Source: Verrucomicrobiota bacterium (lineage in GTDB: Bacteria; Verrucomicrobiota; Verrucomicrobiae; Limisphaerales; UBA11358). From it: DNA of 64,000 bases. Below are positions 7,885-16,079 of this stretch, in pieces. The number at the start of each line of letters is the position of its first letter. Positions within the stretch are counted from its first letter, which is position 1. The translations under genes were made by a program, and so were the position numbers. The DNA lies in NCBI GenBank assembly GCA_014860005.1, contig JACZKP010000111.1, positions 1 to 64,000 on the forward strand. Reading direction: 5' to 3'. Under the pieces are notes generated by a model. That model saw nothing but the letters and a program-made list of their open reading frames with translations. It was not told the origin of the DNA and did not search any database.

Positions 7885-9618
7885 TCACCGCGGCGTCACT
7901 TTGGGCCAGGCCAGCGGCACACCTTGCTGGGTGAGGAGATTATGAAATTCGCGCAGGAACTCTGCCTTGTTACGCACTTCACGCGGCACTCGCTTTCTCG
8001 CCACACAGTGCGCCGCCAACGCGCCCACCGCCTCGCCGATGTTCCATTCCACCGGATGCAGCCGGTAACAACCATTCGTGATATGCGTCACGCCAAGGTT
8101 CTTGCACGCGGCCAGCAGATTTTCCACGCGACGCGGAATCAGCGCGCCCAATGGGATTTGAAACGGTAGGGAACTGATGTCTATGTAATTGTCGCCGCCG
8201 GTGCTCGGGTGCAGATCAATGCGGTAACTGCCGATGCCCACGGAGTCGCGGTAGTTCTCCGCCGTGACGTCTTCACGTTTCATGCCGGTCGCCGCCATGC
8301 GCGCATCCGTGCCGACGTGTTGCTCCACCACGGTGAACTCCGCGCGAATGCGGCGGGCCTCGCGGATGTAGGGATACTTCGCCAGACCATCTTCCGTGCC
8401 CACAATGTCCGGGCGCAATCGTAGACCTTTCCAGCCAGCGCCACCGTCCGGGCGCGGGGCTTCGGTTTGCATCCAATAAAGCAGCGCCAAACTCAGATCC
8501 TTACCGCGCCGCACGTGATGCGCGGCTTCTTCGGCGGGAACTTCAAACGGATTGCCCAGCAGATAATCGTTCTGCGGCCAGTTCACAAGCGTGGTGTCGC
8601 CCGCGTAAGTGCCTTCGACAAAATTCTTCCGATCTACAATCCGTCGGTAGAGGAAAAAGCCCGTGGCCTTCTCCGCGTCGAAGCCATAATCGCGCGGCTT
8701 CAGCGTGGCCGGATGCGAATAGACAAAACTCAGCAGCCTGCCGGGCCAGGGCGGTTTGATAGCCGGCACGTAGTCGCGCCAAAACGCGTAATCGTGCGGC
8801 TTCTCGATGGTGTGATCCTCGCCGTGCAAATAATCCATCGCAAAACAGCACGTGAACGCCTGCATGTTGTGCGGTTGCGCTTCCGCCGGGGCGTGCGGTT
8901 CGCCAGTGTCCTTCTGTGCTTCCGCACCTGTGACGTATTCCGTCTTGGTCAACGGCAGCAGATCGCCGCATTCCGTCGCGTCCACAAAATAGGGTGCGCG
9001 TAAAACCGTCTCGTGCCCTGATTCCCGACTGACGACAGTCACGGCTTCCACGCGGTCGCCGTTCGTCGCCGCGCGAACCGCGTGGTGGTTCAGGAGAATT
9101 TGCACCCGTTTGCCGGCCACGTGAGGCGCGAGCATTTCAGTGAGCGCGGCCAACGCCACCCGCGGTTCATGGCACAGCCGCGACACACTGCCATTGCCGG
9201 GATTCAGATATGCTTGCGCCCGAGCCGCCGCGGTGAGCGGGAAATTCCGATGATAATAATCGCGAATCCGCTGGCGTAACTCCTGGTAACTCCGCGTGCC
9301 GCCAAACGTCTCAATCCACGGATTCTCATCCGGCGGCACCGCCTGCGAAGTGAGTTGGCCGCCGATCCAGTCCGTCTCCTCGGTCATGATGACGCGCAGT
9401 CCGTTCCGCGCTGCGGCCAGCGCCGCCGCGCATCCGCCCAGACTGCCACCGATGATCACCAAGTCTGCCGCGAGTTCCTTGGCCCGCGACGGTTTGGCTG
9501 TCCCAGCGGGGGCTGAGGCGTTTTGAGCCAGGACCAGCGAAGGTCCGCCTGCGAGCACAGGCACGGCAAGGCTCAGCCTTTTCAAAAAAGAACGACGAGG
9601 ATGACCGGTTCGTTTCAT
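7885..9618 (-). CDS. Tat-exported FAD-dependent oxidoreductase (FAD_oxidored family), copy 1
   Basis: A 577-residue protein from the ATG at 9618. This start places a twin-arginine signal (RRSFLKRLSLAVPVLAGG) at the very N-terminus. The mature part starts with a dinucleotide-binding motif (DLVIIGGSLGGCAAALAAARNGLRV) and the EETDWIGGQLTSQAVPPDE block of the FAD_oxidored family, often labelled xanthan-lyase-associated or FAD-dependent oxidoreductase. Further FAD contacts are likely at YFVDATECGDLLPL and in the C-terminal NLGVTHITNGCYRLHPVEWNIGEA. The Tat signal implies a folded, FAD-loaded enzyme exported to the periplasm. The substrate is unknown; relatives in Verrucomicrobia and Planctomycetes cluster with carbohydrate breakdown genes. 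It lies about 60 bases downstream of a close paralogue on the same strand. Confidence 0.88.
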   Translation of the reverse strand: MKRTGHPRRSFLKRLSLAVPVLAGGPSLVLAQNASAPAGTAKPSRAKELAADLVIIGGSLGGCAAALAAARNGLRVIMTEETDWIGGQLTSQAVPPDENPWIETFGGTRSYQELRQRIRDYYHRNFPLTAAARAQAYLNPGNGSVSRLCHEPRVALAALTEMLAPHVAGKRVQILLNHHAVRAATNGDRVEAVTVVSRESGHETVLRAPYFVDATECGDLLPLTKTEYVTGAEAQKDTGEPHAPAEAQPHNMQAFTCCFAMDYLHGEDHTIEKPHDYAFWRDYVPAIKPPWPGRLLSFVYSHPATLKPRDYGFDAEKATGFFLYRRIVDRKNFVEGTYAGDTTLVNWPQNDYLLGNPFEVPAEEAAHHVRRGKDLSLALLYWMQTEAPRPDGGAGWKGLRLRPDIVGTEDGLAKYPYIREARRIRAEFTVVEQHVGTDARMAATGMKREDVTAENYRDSVGIGSYRIDLHPSTGGDNYIDISSLPFQIPLGALIPRRVENLLAACKNLGVTHITNGCYRLHPVEWNIGEAVGALAAHCVARKRVPREVRNKAEFLREFHNLLTQQGVPLAWPKVTPR

Positions 9619-9678
9619 GTGATTCACAGTGGCGAATGAAATTGATGGTTTCAAGCAAAACGGGTCGGGCGGTTCACT

Positions 9679-11418
9679 TCATCGCGCCGTTGCGCGCGGC
9701 CACGCCAGCGGCACGCCATCCTGCGTGAGCAGATTCTGAAACTCGCGCAACAACACCGCCTTGTTCCGCACCTCGCGCGGCGAGCACTTCTTAGTCTGGC
9801 AGAATCGCACCAGCGCGCCCACCGCCTCGCCGAGATTCCATTCCACCGGATGCAGCCGGTAGCAGCCATTCGTGATATGCGTCACGCCGAGGTTTTTGCA
9901 GACGGGCAGCAGGTTCTCCACACGCTGCGGGATTAACGCGCCCAGCGGGATTTGGTAGGGCAGCGAACTGATGTCAATTGAGTTGTCGCCACCTGCGCTC
10001 GGATGCAAATCAATCCGGTAACTCCCGATGCCGACCGAGTCCTTGAATTCCGCCGCCTTGACGTCGTCGCGTGTCGCGCCGGTTTCCTGCATCCGAAACT
10101 CGGTGGAAACGTGTTGCTCCACCACGGTGAACTCTGCGCAAATCCGCCGGCTCTCGCGGATGTAGGGATACTTCGCCAGCCCGTCTTCCGTGCCCACGAT
10201 GTCGGGCCGCAAACGCATGCCCTTCCATCCGGTCCCACCGTCCGGACGCGGCGCTTCGGTCTGCAACCAGTAGAGCAGCGAGAGACTCAGTTGTTTGGCG
10301 CGCTCAACGTGTTTGGCCGCTTCGTCGTCCGAAACCTCGCAGAGATTGCCGAGCAGGTAATCGTTCTGCGGCCAGTTCACCAGCGAGATGTCGCCCGGAT
10401 ACGTGCCGGGAACGAACAGCGACTTGTCCGCGATGCGCCGATACGACCACAGCCCCAGGCCCGCCTCCGGGTCGGTGTCCAGTTTGCGGGGCTTAAGCGT
10501 TACGGCGTCGGCGTATTCCCAGGCGAGCAACTTGCCCGGCCACGGCGGTCGAATGTCGGGCACGTAGTCGCGCCAGAAATCATACTCGCGCGGCTTGTCA
10601 ATTGTGTGGTCTTCGCCCTTCACGAAATCCATCGCGAAGCAGCAGGTGAACGCCTGCATGTTGAGGGGCTGCGCCTCGGGTTTCGCGTGCGGTTCGCCGG
10701 TGTCCTTCTGCGCTTCCGCGCCGGTGACGTATTCTGTCTTGGTCAACGGCAGCAAATCGCCCAGTTCGGTCGCATCGGCGAAATACGGCGCGCGCAGTAT
10801 CAGTTCATTGCCGGATTCCAGACTGCGGACTTGGACCGCGTCAACCTTGTCGCCATTCGTGGCTGCGGAAACCGCCTTGTGCCGCAGGAGAATCAAGACC
10901 CTTTGCCCCGCGATGTATGGTGCGAGCAGTTCGTGCAACACGGCCAGCGCCACCCGCGGCTCGTGGCACAAGCGCGACACCCAACCGTTGCCGGGATTTA
11001 GATGCGACGTCGCACGCGCTGCCGGCGTGAGCGGGTAATTGCGCCGGTAGTAATCGCGGATGCGCTGGCGGAGGTTCAGATACGTTCGCGTTCCGCCAAA
11101 GGTTTCAATCCACGGATTTTCGTCCGGCGGCACCGCTTGCGCCGTAAACTGGCCGCCGATCCAGTCCGTTTCCTCCGTCATGATCACGCGCAACCCGTGC
11201 CGCGCCGCTGACAGCGCCGCCGCGCAACCGCCTGTCCCGCCGCCGATGATGACCAAGTCGGCGGCGAGTTCCTTGCCCTTCGTGCGCCGGATCACGCCAG
11301 GGATTTCACTAACGCCCGGAACTTGTGCGGCTATCAACTTTGGCCCTACTGCTGCCAAAGGCATGGCCAGACTCAACGACTTGAGGAACGAACGGCGATG
11401 GAATTCACGACCTTTCAT
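9679..11418 (-). CDS. Tat-exported FAD-dependent oxidoreductase (FAD_oxidored family), copy 2
   Basis: A 579-residue paralogue of the next gene downstream, aligning end to end without large gaps and roughly two-thirds or more identical by eye. The start at 11418 gives an N-terminal Tat signal (HRRSFLKSLSLAMPLAAVG). It keeps the FAD-binding DLVIIGGGTGGCAAALSAARHGLRV, the EETDWIGGQFTAQAVPPDE block, YFADATELGDLLPLTKTEY and the C-terminal THITNGCYRLHPVEWNLGEA. The tandem arrangement suggests gene duplication and one transcript with copy 1. The cofactor sites are intact in both, so both are probably active. Differences concentrate in the first 50 residues and around residues 290-330 of the mature protein. 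Confidence 0.88.
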   Translation of the reverse strand: MKGREFHRRSFLKSLSLAMPLAAVGPKLIAAQVPGVSEIPGVIRRTKGKELAADLVIIGGGTGGCAAALSAARHGLRVIMTEETDWIGGQFTAQAVPPDENPWIETFGGTRTYLNLRQRIRDYYRRNYPLTPAARATSHLNPGNGWVSRLCHEPRVALAVLHELLAPYIAGQRVLILLRHKAVSAATNGDKVDAVQVRSLESGNELILRAPYFADATELGDLLPLTKTEYVTGAEAQKDTGEPHAKPEAQPLNMQAFTCCFAMDFVKGEDHTIDKPREYDFWRDYVPDIRPPWPGKLLAWEYADAVTLKPRKLDTDPEAGLGLWSYRRIADKSLFVPGTYPGDISLVNWPQNDYLLGNLCEVSDDEAAKHVERAKQLSLSLLYWLQTEAPRPDGGTGWKGMRLRPDIVGTEDGLAKYPYIRESRRICAEFTVVEQHVSTEFRMQETGATRDDVKAAEFKDSVGIGSYRIDLHPSAGGDNSIDISSLPYQIPLGALIPQRVENLLPVCKNLGVTHITNGCYRLHPVEWNLGEAVGALVRFCQTKKCSPREVRNKAVLLREFQNLLTQDGVPLAWPRATAR

Positions 11419-11520
11419 ACGTCGCAGGCTGGCCAGTGAATCGGAGGAGTTCAATTCTAAAACCACAGTCGCCGTGTTTTGAACTTCTCAGACTGATTTT
11501 CATTAGGCAGAGTACTGCGC

Positions 11521-11540
11521 AACCGGTTCTATAACCGGTT
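11521..11540. promoter_or_regulatory. 20-bp inverted repeat just before the glycosyltransferase start
   Basis: The sequence AACCGGTT-CTAT-AACCGGTT lies 6 bases before the ATG at 11547. Each arm is itself a palindrome, so the element reads as both a direct and an inverted repeat. It could be an operator for a dimeric repressor or an RNA hairpin that occludes the ribosome-binding region, since no Shine-Dalgarno is visible. Function inferred. Confidence 0.45.
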
Positions 11541-11546
11541 CAATCC

Positions 11547-12671
11547 ATGCGCATCTTCATTGCCACTGTCACCGCCGGAGGCGGACACCTCGCTGCCGCC
11601 GCTGCCTTGGACGAAGCCTGGCGCGCGTTGCGGCCCGACGACGTCGTCGAGCGCGTTGACCTCGTGAAATTCTTTTCGCCGCTGCATCGCAAGATTCATG
11701 CGGACGGTTACGTAAAACTCGTCGAACGCGCGCCCGAACTTTGGGGCATGATTTTTGCCCGAACGGATGACCCGAAGGTCGCACGCCGGCTCAACCAGAT
11801 TCAGCGGCTGTTTCCCAGCGTGGCCCGCCTCCGCTTTGCGCGCTTCGTCAAGAAGTTCAAGCCCGACGCCGTGCTCTGCACGCATTACGAACCGCTCGCC
11901 GTGTCCGGCAGCCTGAAAGCGGAAGGCGCAGGATCGTGCCGTCCTTTGTGTGTGAGTGTCGTGACCGACTTCGAAGCGCACGCGCTCTGGATGGAGGACG
12001 GGGTGGACCTGTATTGCGTGGCAGCGGAGGAAACGAAAGCCCGCCTGATCGCGCGCGGCGCGGTGGCCGAGAACGTCGTGGCCACGGGCATTCCGATCGC
12101 CGCAAAGTTTTCCGCAAAGCTGGAGCGGCGCGCGATCCGCAAGTCGCTCGGTCTGCGCGACGATCTGCCCGTGCTGCTCGTGTTGAGCGGCGGATTCGGC
12201 ATGGGGCCGGTGGGGAAGATGCTGGTGGAACTCGACAAGGTTTCCCACGCGTTTCAAACGCTGGTGGTTTGCGGGCGTAACGAGGACTTGCGGCGTGAAC
12301 TCGCCGCACAAGACCGGAAGCATCCGACCCGCGTGCTGGGCTTTGCGTCGAACATGCACGAACTGATGGCCGCCGCGCATCTCATCCTCACCAAACCCGG
12401 CGGCCTGACCTCATCCGAAGCGCTGGCGCTGGGCAAGCCGTTGTTCATCCTTGATCCGATTCCTGGCCAGGAATCAGCCAACAGCGATTTTCTATTGGAA
12501 CGCGGCGCGGCGGCCAAAGTGAACCGCGTGGAAGACCTGCCTTACCGCGTCGAACAATTGCTTGGTTCGAAGAAACTCGCCGAAATGGCCAGCGCAGCGA
12601 AGGCGTTGGGCCGGCCAAAGGCAGCGGAGGCGGTATGCAAGGAAGTCGTGCGACGATTGTCCGCAGGCTGA
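11547..12671 (+). CDS. MGDG-synthase-like glycosyltransferase (GT28 type)
   Basis: A 374-residue protein. The N-terminus MRIFIATVTAGGGHLAAAAAL matches the TAGGGH-type acceptor domain of monogalactosyl-/processive diacylglycerol glycosyltransferases, followed by AWRALRPDDVVERVDLVKFF. The C-terminal GT-B half has LVLSGGFGMGPVGKML, VVCGRNEDLRREL and the donor-binding TKPGGLTSSEALALGKPLFILDPIPGQE. The family transfers a sugar from a UDP-sugar to diacylglycerol at the cytoplasmic membrane face. The exact sugar and the number of transfers cannot be read. The next gene is a phosphatidate-phosphatase-like protein, which could supply diacylglycerol, so the two may act together in glycolipid synthesis (inference). 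Confidence 0.85.
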   Translation: MRIFIATVTAGGGHLAAAAALDEAWRALRPDDVVERVDLVKFFSPLHRKIHADGYVKLVERAPELWGMIFARTDDPKVARRLNQIQRLFPSVARLRFARFVKKFKPDAVLCTHYEPLAVSGSLKAEGAGSCRPLCVSVVTDFEAHALWMEDGVDLYCVAAEETKARLIARGAVAENVVATGIPIAAKFSAKLERRAIRKSLGLRDDLPVLLVLSGGFGMGPVGKMLVELDKVSHAFQTLVVCGRNEDLRRELAAQDRKHPTRVLGFASNMHELMAAAHLILTKPGGLTSSEALALGKPLFILDPIPGQESANSDFLLERGAAAKVNRVEDLPYRVEQLLGSKKLAEMASAAKALGRPKAAEAVCKEVVRRLSAG

Positions 12672-12704
12672 TGCACGCTCGCTTTCGCCCCCGGCCAATC
12701 ATTG

Positions 12705-12772
12705 GTAGCTGCCGTTGCAAGGCGGAGCGTCCGCTTGAACAAACAGGTCCGCCTCCTCACATCGGCGGCTAC
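12705..12772. repeat. 68-bp palindromic dispersed repeat, family 1, copy A
   Basis: The element begins GTAGCTGCCG, ends CATCGGCGGCTAC and has the inner arms GGCGGA / TCCGCC. It matches copies at 43070-43137 (inside leuS) and 48900-48969. It lies between the glycosyltransferase and phosphatase genes. Its left arm is the most diverged of the three copies. Confidence 0.8.
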
Positions 12773-12856
12773 GGTTCTTGGGGGCAAAGCGTGAGGCGGA
12801 GTTTGGGTGGTGATGCTGACCGTACCAAACCTAATCCTCCAGCGCGCCGATGGGAC

Positions 12857-13954
12857 GTGTGCGCCTGGGCGGCGCGCGGTGCGTTCATGCTGTGTGCAAT
12901 TGTCCTGCCGCTCAGTAACACCGCAATCGCCCGGGACGCGTTCACGCAGCTCAAGCCCGACGAGCAATTCATCTTCTATCCGGCGCTGGCTCATCGCGTG
13001 GCCCCGGATTCGTGGCGTGTGGAAATCCAAGGTCGTGTGTTCGAGCCTGAACCAAGGCGGTTGATGCTGGCGCTATTGCGCGAAGCGTTGGAATTGAAGG
13101 ACGTGGAGTTATCGCCCGCGGAGCAAAGGATTTTCGACGAGCGAGCGCGGTTGTTTCTGGTGGACCACGAGCGGCGCAAACGGATCTTCATTCGTCTTGG
13201 AGCGGAGACTTTCTCCGTGGGCCGGTCCGGCGTGGATGGAAAGTTTGGCGGGCGAATTCTCCTGCGTGACACAGCCAGCCTGCAGCAACACACCGATTCG
13301 GCATCCGGCCTTCCTTTCAAGGCGGTTCTCGCGCCCGACGATCCCCGCATTTTCGCCGGCGACATCTTCCTGTTGGAGAACGAAGGCGTGAGTGTCATCT
13401 CCGACTTGGACGATACGATCAAGATCACCGAGGTGCGGGACCACCGCGCAACGCTGCGCAACACCTTCCTCCGCGAATTGCAACCCGTGCCCGGCATGGC
13501 AGAGTTTTACCAGACACTCGCGCGCTCGAATGGCGCGTCCTTCCATTACGTCTCGGCCAGCCCGTGGCAGCTTTATCCGCCGCTGAACGAATTCATCGTG
13601 GCGCACAGTTTCCCGCGCGGCACATTTCATCTGAAGGAATTCCGCTGGAAGGACCGGAGCTTCTTCAGTCTGTTTTCCGACCCGGAGAAATACAAGCTCA
13701 CCGTCATTGAACCGTTGCTGAAGCGATTTCCGGATCGTCGCTTCATCCTCATTGGCGACTCCGGCGAGCGCGATCCGGAAATCTACGCAATGCTAGCTCG
13801 CAAGTATCCACGCCAGATCGAGCGCATCTATATTCGCGATGTATCGGATGAACCGGCGGCGGCCGCGCGTTATCAAGAAACCTTTGACGATCTGCCGCGC
13901 CGGCTCTGGCAGGTTTTCCGCGAGCCTGGTGAAATCAAGGTCGCGCCCGAGTAA
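12857..13954 (+). CDS. APP1-type phosphatidate phosphatase (DUF2183), exported
   Basis: About 365 residues if the GTG at 12857 is used. That start gives a 25-residue signal peptide (CAWAARGAFMLCAIVLPLS) ending near IARDAF. The frame remains open upstream to 12635, but that stretch is repeat DNA. The catalytic domain has the HAD-like ISDLDDTIKITEV motif (DxDxT form), HYVSASPWQLY, FHLKEFRWKD and FILIGDSGERDPEIYAML, all APP1 signatures. Yeast APP1 converts phosphatidate to diacylglycerol using Mg2+. The N-terminal third is a beta-rich region typical of bacterial members. Bacterial members are mostly uncharacterised. It sits 185 bases after the diacylglycerol-type glycosyltransferase gene. The start codon is uncertain. 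Confidence 0.85.
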   Translation: MCAWAARGAFMLCAIVLPLSNTAIARDAFTQLKPDEQFIFYPALAHRVAPDSWRVEIQGRVFEPEPRRLMLALLREALELKDVELSPAEQRIFDERARLFLVDHERRKRIFIRLGAETFSVGRSGVDGKFGGRILLRDTASLQQHTDSASGLPFKAVLAPDDPRIFAGDIFLLENEGVSVISDLDDTIKITEVRDHRATLRNTFLRELQPVPGMAEFYQTLARSNGASFHYVSASPWQLYPPLNEFIVAHSFPRGTFHLKEFRWKDRSFFSLFSDPEKYKLTVIEPLLKRFPDRRFILIGDSGERDPEIYAMLARKYPRQIERIYIRDVSDEPAAAARYQETFDDLPRRLWQVFREPGEIKVAPE

Positions 13955-13976
13955 CGTTTTGCTATGCTTCGCCTGC

Positions 13977-14699
13977 GTGGCCAAACCCAATTCCATCGAA
14001 CTGCCCGGCGTTGAGCCGATTCCGATTCTCTACGAGGACCGCTCGGTGCTGGCGATTGACAAACCGCGCGGCTGGATGCTCGTGCCTCATTCGTGGCAGA
14101 AGACCCGTTGGAATTTGCAGGCCGCCATCGTGTCCTCGATTGGCGCGGGCGATTTCTGGGCGCGCGCGCGCGGGCTGAAGTTTCTCAAGTTCGTGCATCG
14201 TCTGGACGCGGAAACGACGGGCATCTTGCTCTTCGCCAAGAGCCAGGGCGCGGTGGACACCATTTCCGAACTGTTCGAGACACGGCGGATGGAGAAAACG
14301 TATCTCGCCGTCCTGGACGGCGTGTTGCAGCAGGACGAGTGGACCTGCCGGTTGAAGCTCGGCCCCGCGCCGGGCCAGATTGGCCGCATGAGAGTGGACC
14401 AACGCGAGGGCAAGGAAGCGGAAACGCATTTTCACGTGTTGCAGCGGCGCGAACACCTGACGCTGGCGGAAGCGCACCCGTTGACCGGTCGCACGCATCA
14501 GATCCGCATTCACCTGGCCGAGTCTGCGCATCCGTGTGTGGGCGATGAAACTTACGGCCGGAGTCGCGAGCGTTTCAATCTCGGCTTGCGCGCGGTGAAA
14601 CTGGTTTATCCCGATCCGTTCACGCGGCGGCGCGTGGAAATCCGTGCGCCGCTCGAGGCGTTTTGCCGCGAGTATGGATTCGACATTCCCAGACTTTGA
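13977..14699 (+). CDS. RluA-family RNA pseudouridine synthase
   Basis: A 240-residue protein from the GTG at 13977, chosen because the domain starts just after it. The open frame reaches 13839, but that part overlaps the previous gene. Motifs are ILYEDRSVLAIDKPRGWML, the catalytic HRLDAETTGILLFAKS (RLD Asp near residue 80), EKTYLAVLDG, and the C-terminal HPLTGRTHQIRIHLAESAHPCVGDETYG. The enzyme isomerises uridine to pseudouridine in rRNA or tRNA. There is no S4 domain, so it is of the short RluA/TruC-like type and the exact target base cannot be assigned. It starts 22 bases after the phosphatase gene. Confidence 0.92.
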   Translation: MAKPNSIELPGVEPIPILYEDRSVLAIDKPRGWMLVPHSWQKTRWNLQAAIVSSIGAGDFWARARGLKFLKFVHRLDAETTGILLFAKSQGAVDTISELFETRRMEKTYLAVLDGVLQQDEWTCRLKLGPAPGQIGRMRVDQREGKEAETHFHVLQRREHLTLAEAHPLTGRTHQIRIHLAESAHPCVGDETYGRSRERFNLGLRAVKLVYPDPFTRRRVEIRAPLEAFCREYGFDIPRL

Positions 14700-14717
14700 G
14701 GCACAATCCCCGCCCGC

Positions 14718-15230
14718 ATGGAAAGTACGACCGACAATTCAACGAAGCCAAACCTGGAGAGGGTCTGCGAAACCGAGTGGATCGAATTCCGCCGCTCGCG
14801 TATTCACGGCACCGGCGGCTACGCCCGCAAACCCATTCCCGATGGGACGGAGATCATCGAATACGTGGGTGAGAAGATCACCAAGGCCGAAGCTTTGCGC
14901 CGCTGCGAGGCGCAGAACGAATACATCTTTACGGTGAATGATGAATGGGACATAGACGGCAACGTGCTGTGGAATCCGGCACGGCTCATCAACCACAGTT
15001 GTGCGCCGAACTGCGAAGCGCTGATAGACGACGATGGCCGCATCTGGATCACCGCCTTGCGCGCTATCCAACCGGGCGAGGAACTGACGTTCAACTACAA
15101 TTACGACCTCGAAGATTATCGCGAGCACCTCTGCCGCTGCGGTGCGCCGGGGTGCGTGGGTTACATGGTGGCCGAGGAATTCTTCGACCATGTGCGCGGG
15201 CACCAGGCGCTGACGCAGGTCCAGCAATAG
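14718..15230 (+). CDS. SET-domain protein (lysine methyltransferase-like)
   Basis: A 170-residue protein that is almost entirely a SET domain. It has the SAM-binding IHGTGGYARKPIPDGTEI start, VGEKITKAEA, the catalytic core LINHSCAPNCEA, ELTFNYNYDLEDY, and a post-SET CRCGAPGCVGYM cysteine cluster that would bind zinc with the upstream Cys. The NHSC and Y-x-Y elements needed for activity are intact. Bacterial SET proteins of this size exist in several phyla; their substrates are mostly unknown. It lies 18 bases after the pseudouridine synthase gene and is probably co-transcribed. The layout is eukaryote-like, but such genes are widespread in bacteria and this is not proof of recent transfer. 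Confidence 0.9.
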   Translation: MESTTDNSTKPNLERVCETEWIEFRRSRIHGTGGYARKPIPDGTEIIEYVGEKITKAEALRRCEAQNEYIFTVNDEWDIDGNVLWNPARLINHSCAPNCEALIDDDGRIWITALRAIQPGEELTFNYNYDLEDYREHLCRCGAPGCVGYMVAEEFFDHVRGHQALTQVQQ

Positions 15231-15321
15231 ACGTGCAAACTCGGGTGAAGCTTAACGGTTGTTACCATCTCGGCGTATGCCAGAACCAGCACCGCGGATG
15301 GCGACCATGAGCCGCGCGATC

Positions 15322-15393
15322 GGAGCGCCGGTCTCCGACCCGGCACGTTGGATTGCGATGGTCGAAGCGCGCCGGATCGGAGATCGGCGCTGC
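15322..15393. repeat. Palindromic dispersed repeat, family 2, copy A
   Basis: The arms GGAGCGCCGGTCTCCGAC (left) and ATCGGAGATCGGCGCTGC (right) pair over about 20 of 23 positions around a central loop. The same element occurs at 55006-55071. It occupies the middle of the 252-base gap before the 5-formyl-THF cyclo-ligase gene; I see no gene in the rest of that gap. Confidence 0.8.
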
Positions 15394-15482
15394 GGTTCAG
15401 GAAGAGTCAGCCGGATCAAGCGCCGCGTGGAATCAGCGGTCCGCGACCCAGGCGTTGAAGCAATCCACCCCAGACTTCTGCC

Positions 15483-16061
15483 ATGAACGAGCCCCTGAGC
15501 CGCGCCAAGGCCAACCTGCGCCAGCAGGTCCGTGAGCGGCTCAACGCTTTGACTTCCCAACAGCGCGAGGCCGGTGCTCGCAAAATCTGTTCCCGTTTGC
15601 GACTGCAAACGATCTGGCAGTCCGCCGATACCGTGCTTTTTTTTGCGCCGTTGCGGACCGAGCCGGACATCTGGCCGTTGTTGGAGGAAGCATTGGTTGC
15701 GGGCAGAACGGTCGCCCTGCCCCGTTTTTCAGCGCCGACCCAGAACTACGTGGCTTGCGTGGTGCGCAATCTGGAAACCGATCTGCGATCCGGGCAGTTC
15801 GGGATTCGCGAGCCGGTGGCTTCCTGTGCAGAGATTCCATTAAACCGACTGGACTTGGTGCTGGTTCCCGGATTAGGCTTCGACCGGAATGGTCGCCGAC
15901 TGGGTCGGGGCAAAGGGTTTTATGACCGGTTGCTGGCCACCGTTCCCGGCACGAAGTGCGGAATCGCGTTTGACGAGCAAATGGTGGACGCCGTTCCAGT
16001 CGGGCCACTGGACGTTTGCTTGAATTGCATCTTGACGCCGAAGCGCTGGATCGAGACCTGA
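15483..16061 (+). CDS. 5-formyltetrahydrofolate cyclo-ligase
   Basis: A 192-residue protein of the FTHF cyclo-ligase (MTHFS/YgfA) family. It starts with a basic helix (SRAKANLRQQVRERLNAL) and has the phosphate/ATP-binding LVPGLGFDRNGRRLGRGKGFYDRLLA motif. It ends with GIAFDEQMVDAVPVGPLD, close to the family consensus. The enzyme converts 5-formyl-THF to 5,10-methenyl-THF with ATP, clearing an inhibitor of folate enzymes. The length is normal. RNase Y follows after 18 bases, so the two genes are probably co-transcribed. In proteobacteria 6S RNA often precedes this gene; I do not see it here. Confidence 0.95.
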   Translation: MNEPLSRAKANLRQQVRERLNALTSQQREAGARKICSRLRLQTIWQSADTVLFFAPLRTEPDIWPLLEEALVAGRTVALPRFSAPTQNYVACVVRNLETDLRSGQFGIREPVASCAEIPLNRLDLVLVPGLGFDRNGRRLGRGKGFYDRLLATVPGTKCGIAFDEQMVDAVPVGPLDVCLNCILTPKRWIET

Positions 16062-16079
16062 ACGGCGCGCGGTTTTGGA

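Noticed and set aside
10003..11001. Long open frame on the plus strand opposite the second FAD oxidoreductase
   Set aside because: It is an antisense shadow in a GC-rich coding region; it has no family motif, and the minus-strand frame has intact FAD motifs.
15231..15482. 6S RNA before the 5-formyl-THF cyclo-ligase gene
   Set aside because: This is where 6S RNA lies in some Proteobacteria, but the gap contains a family 2 palindrome and no 6S-like central bubble could be identified.
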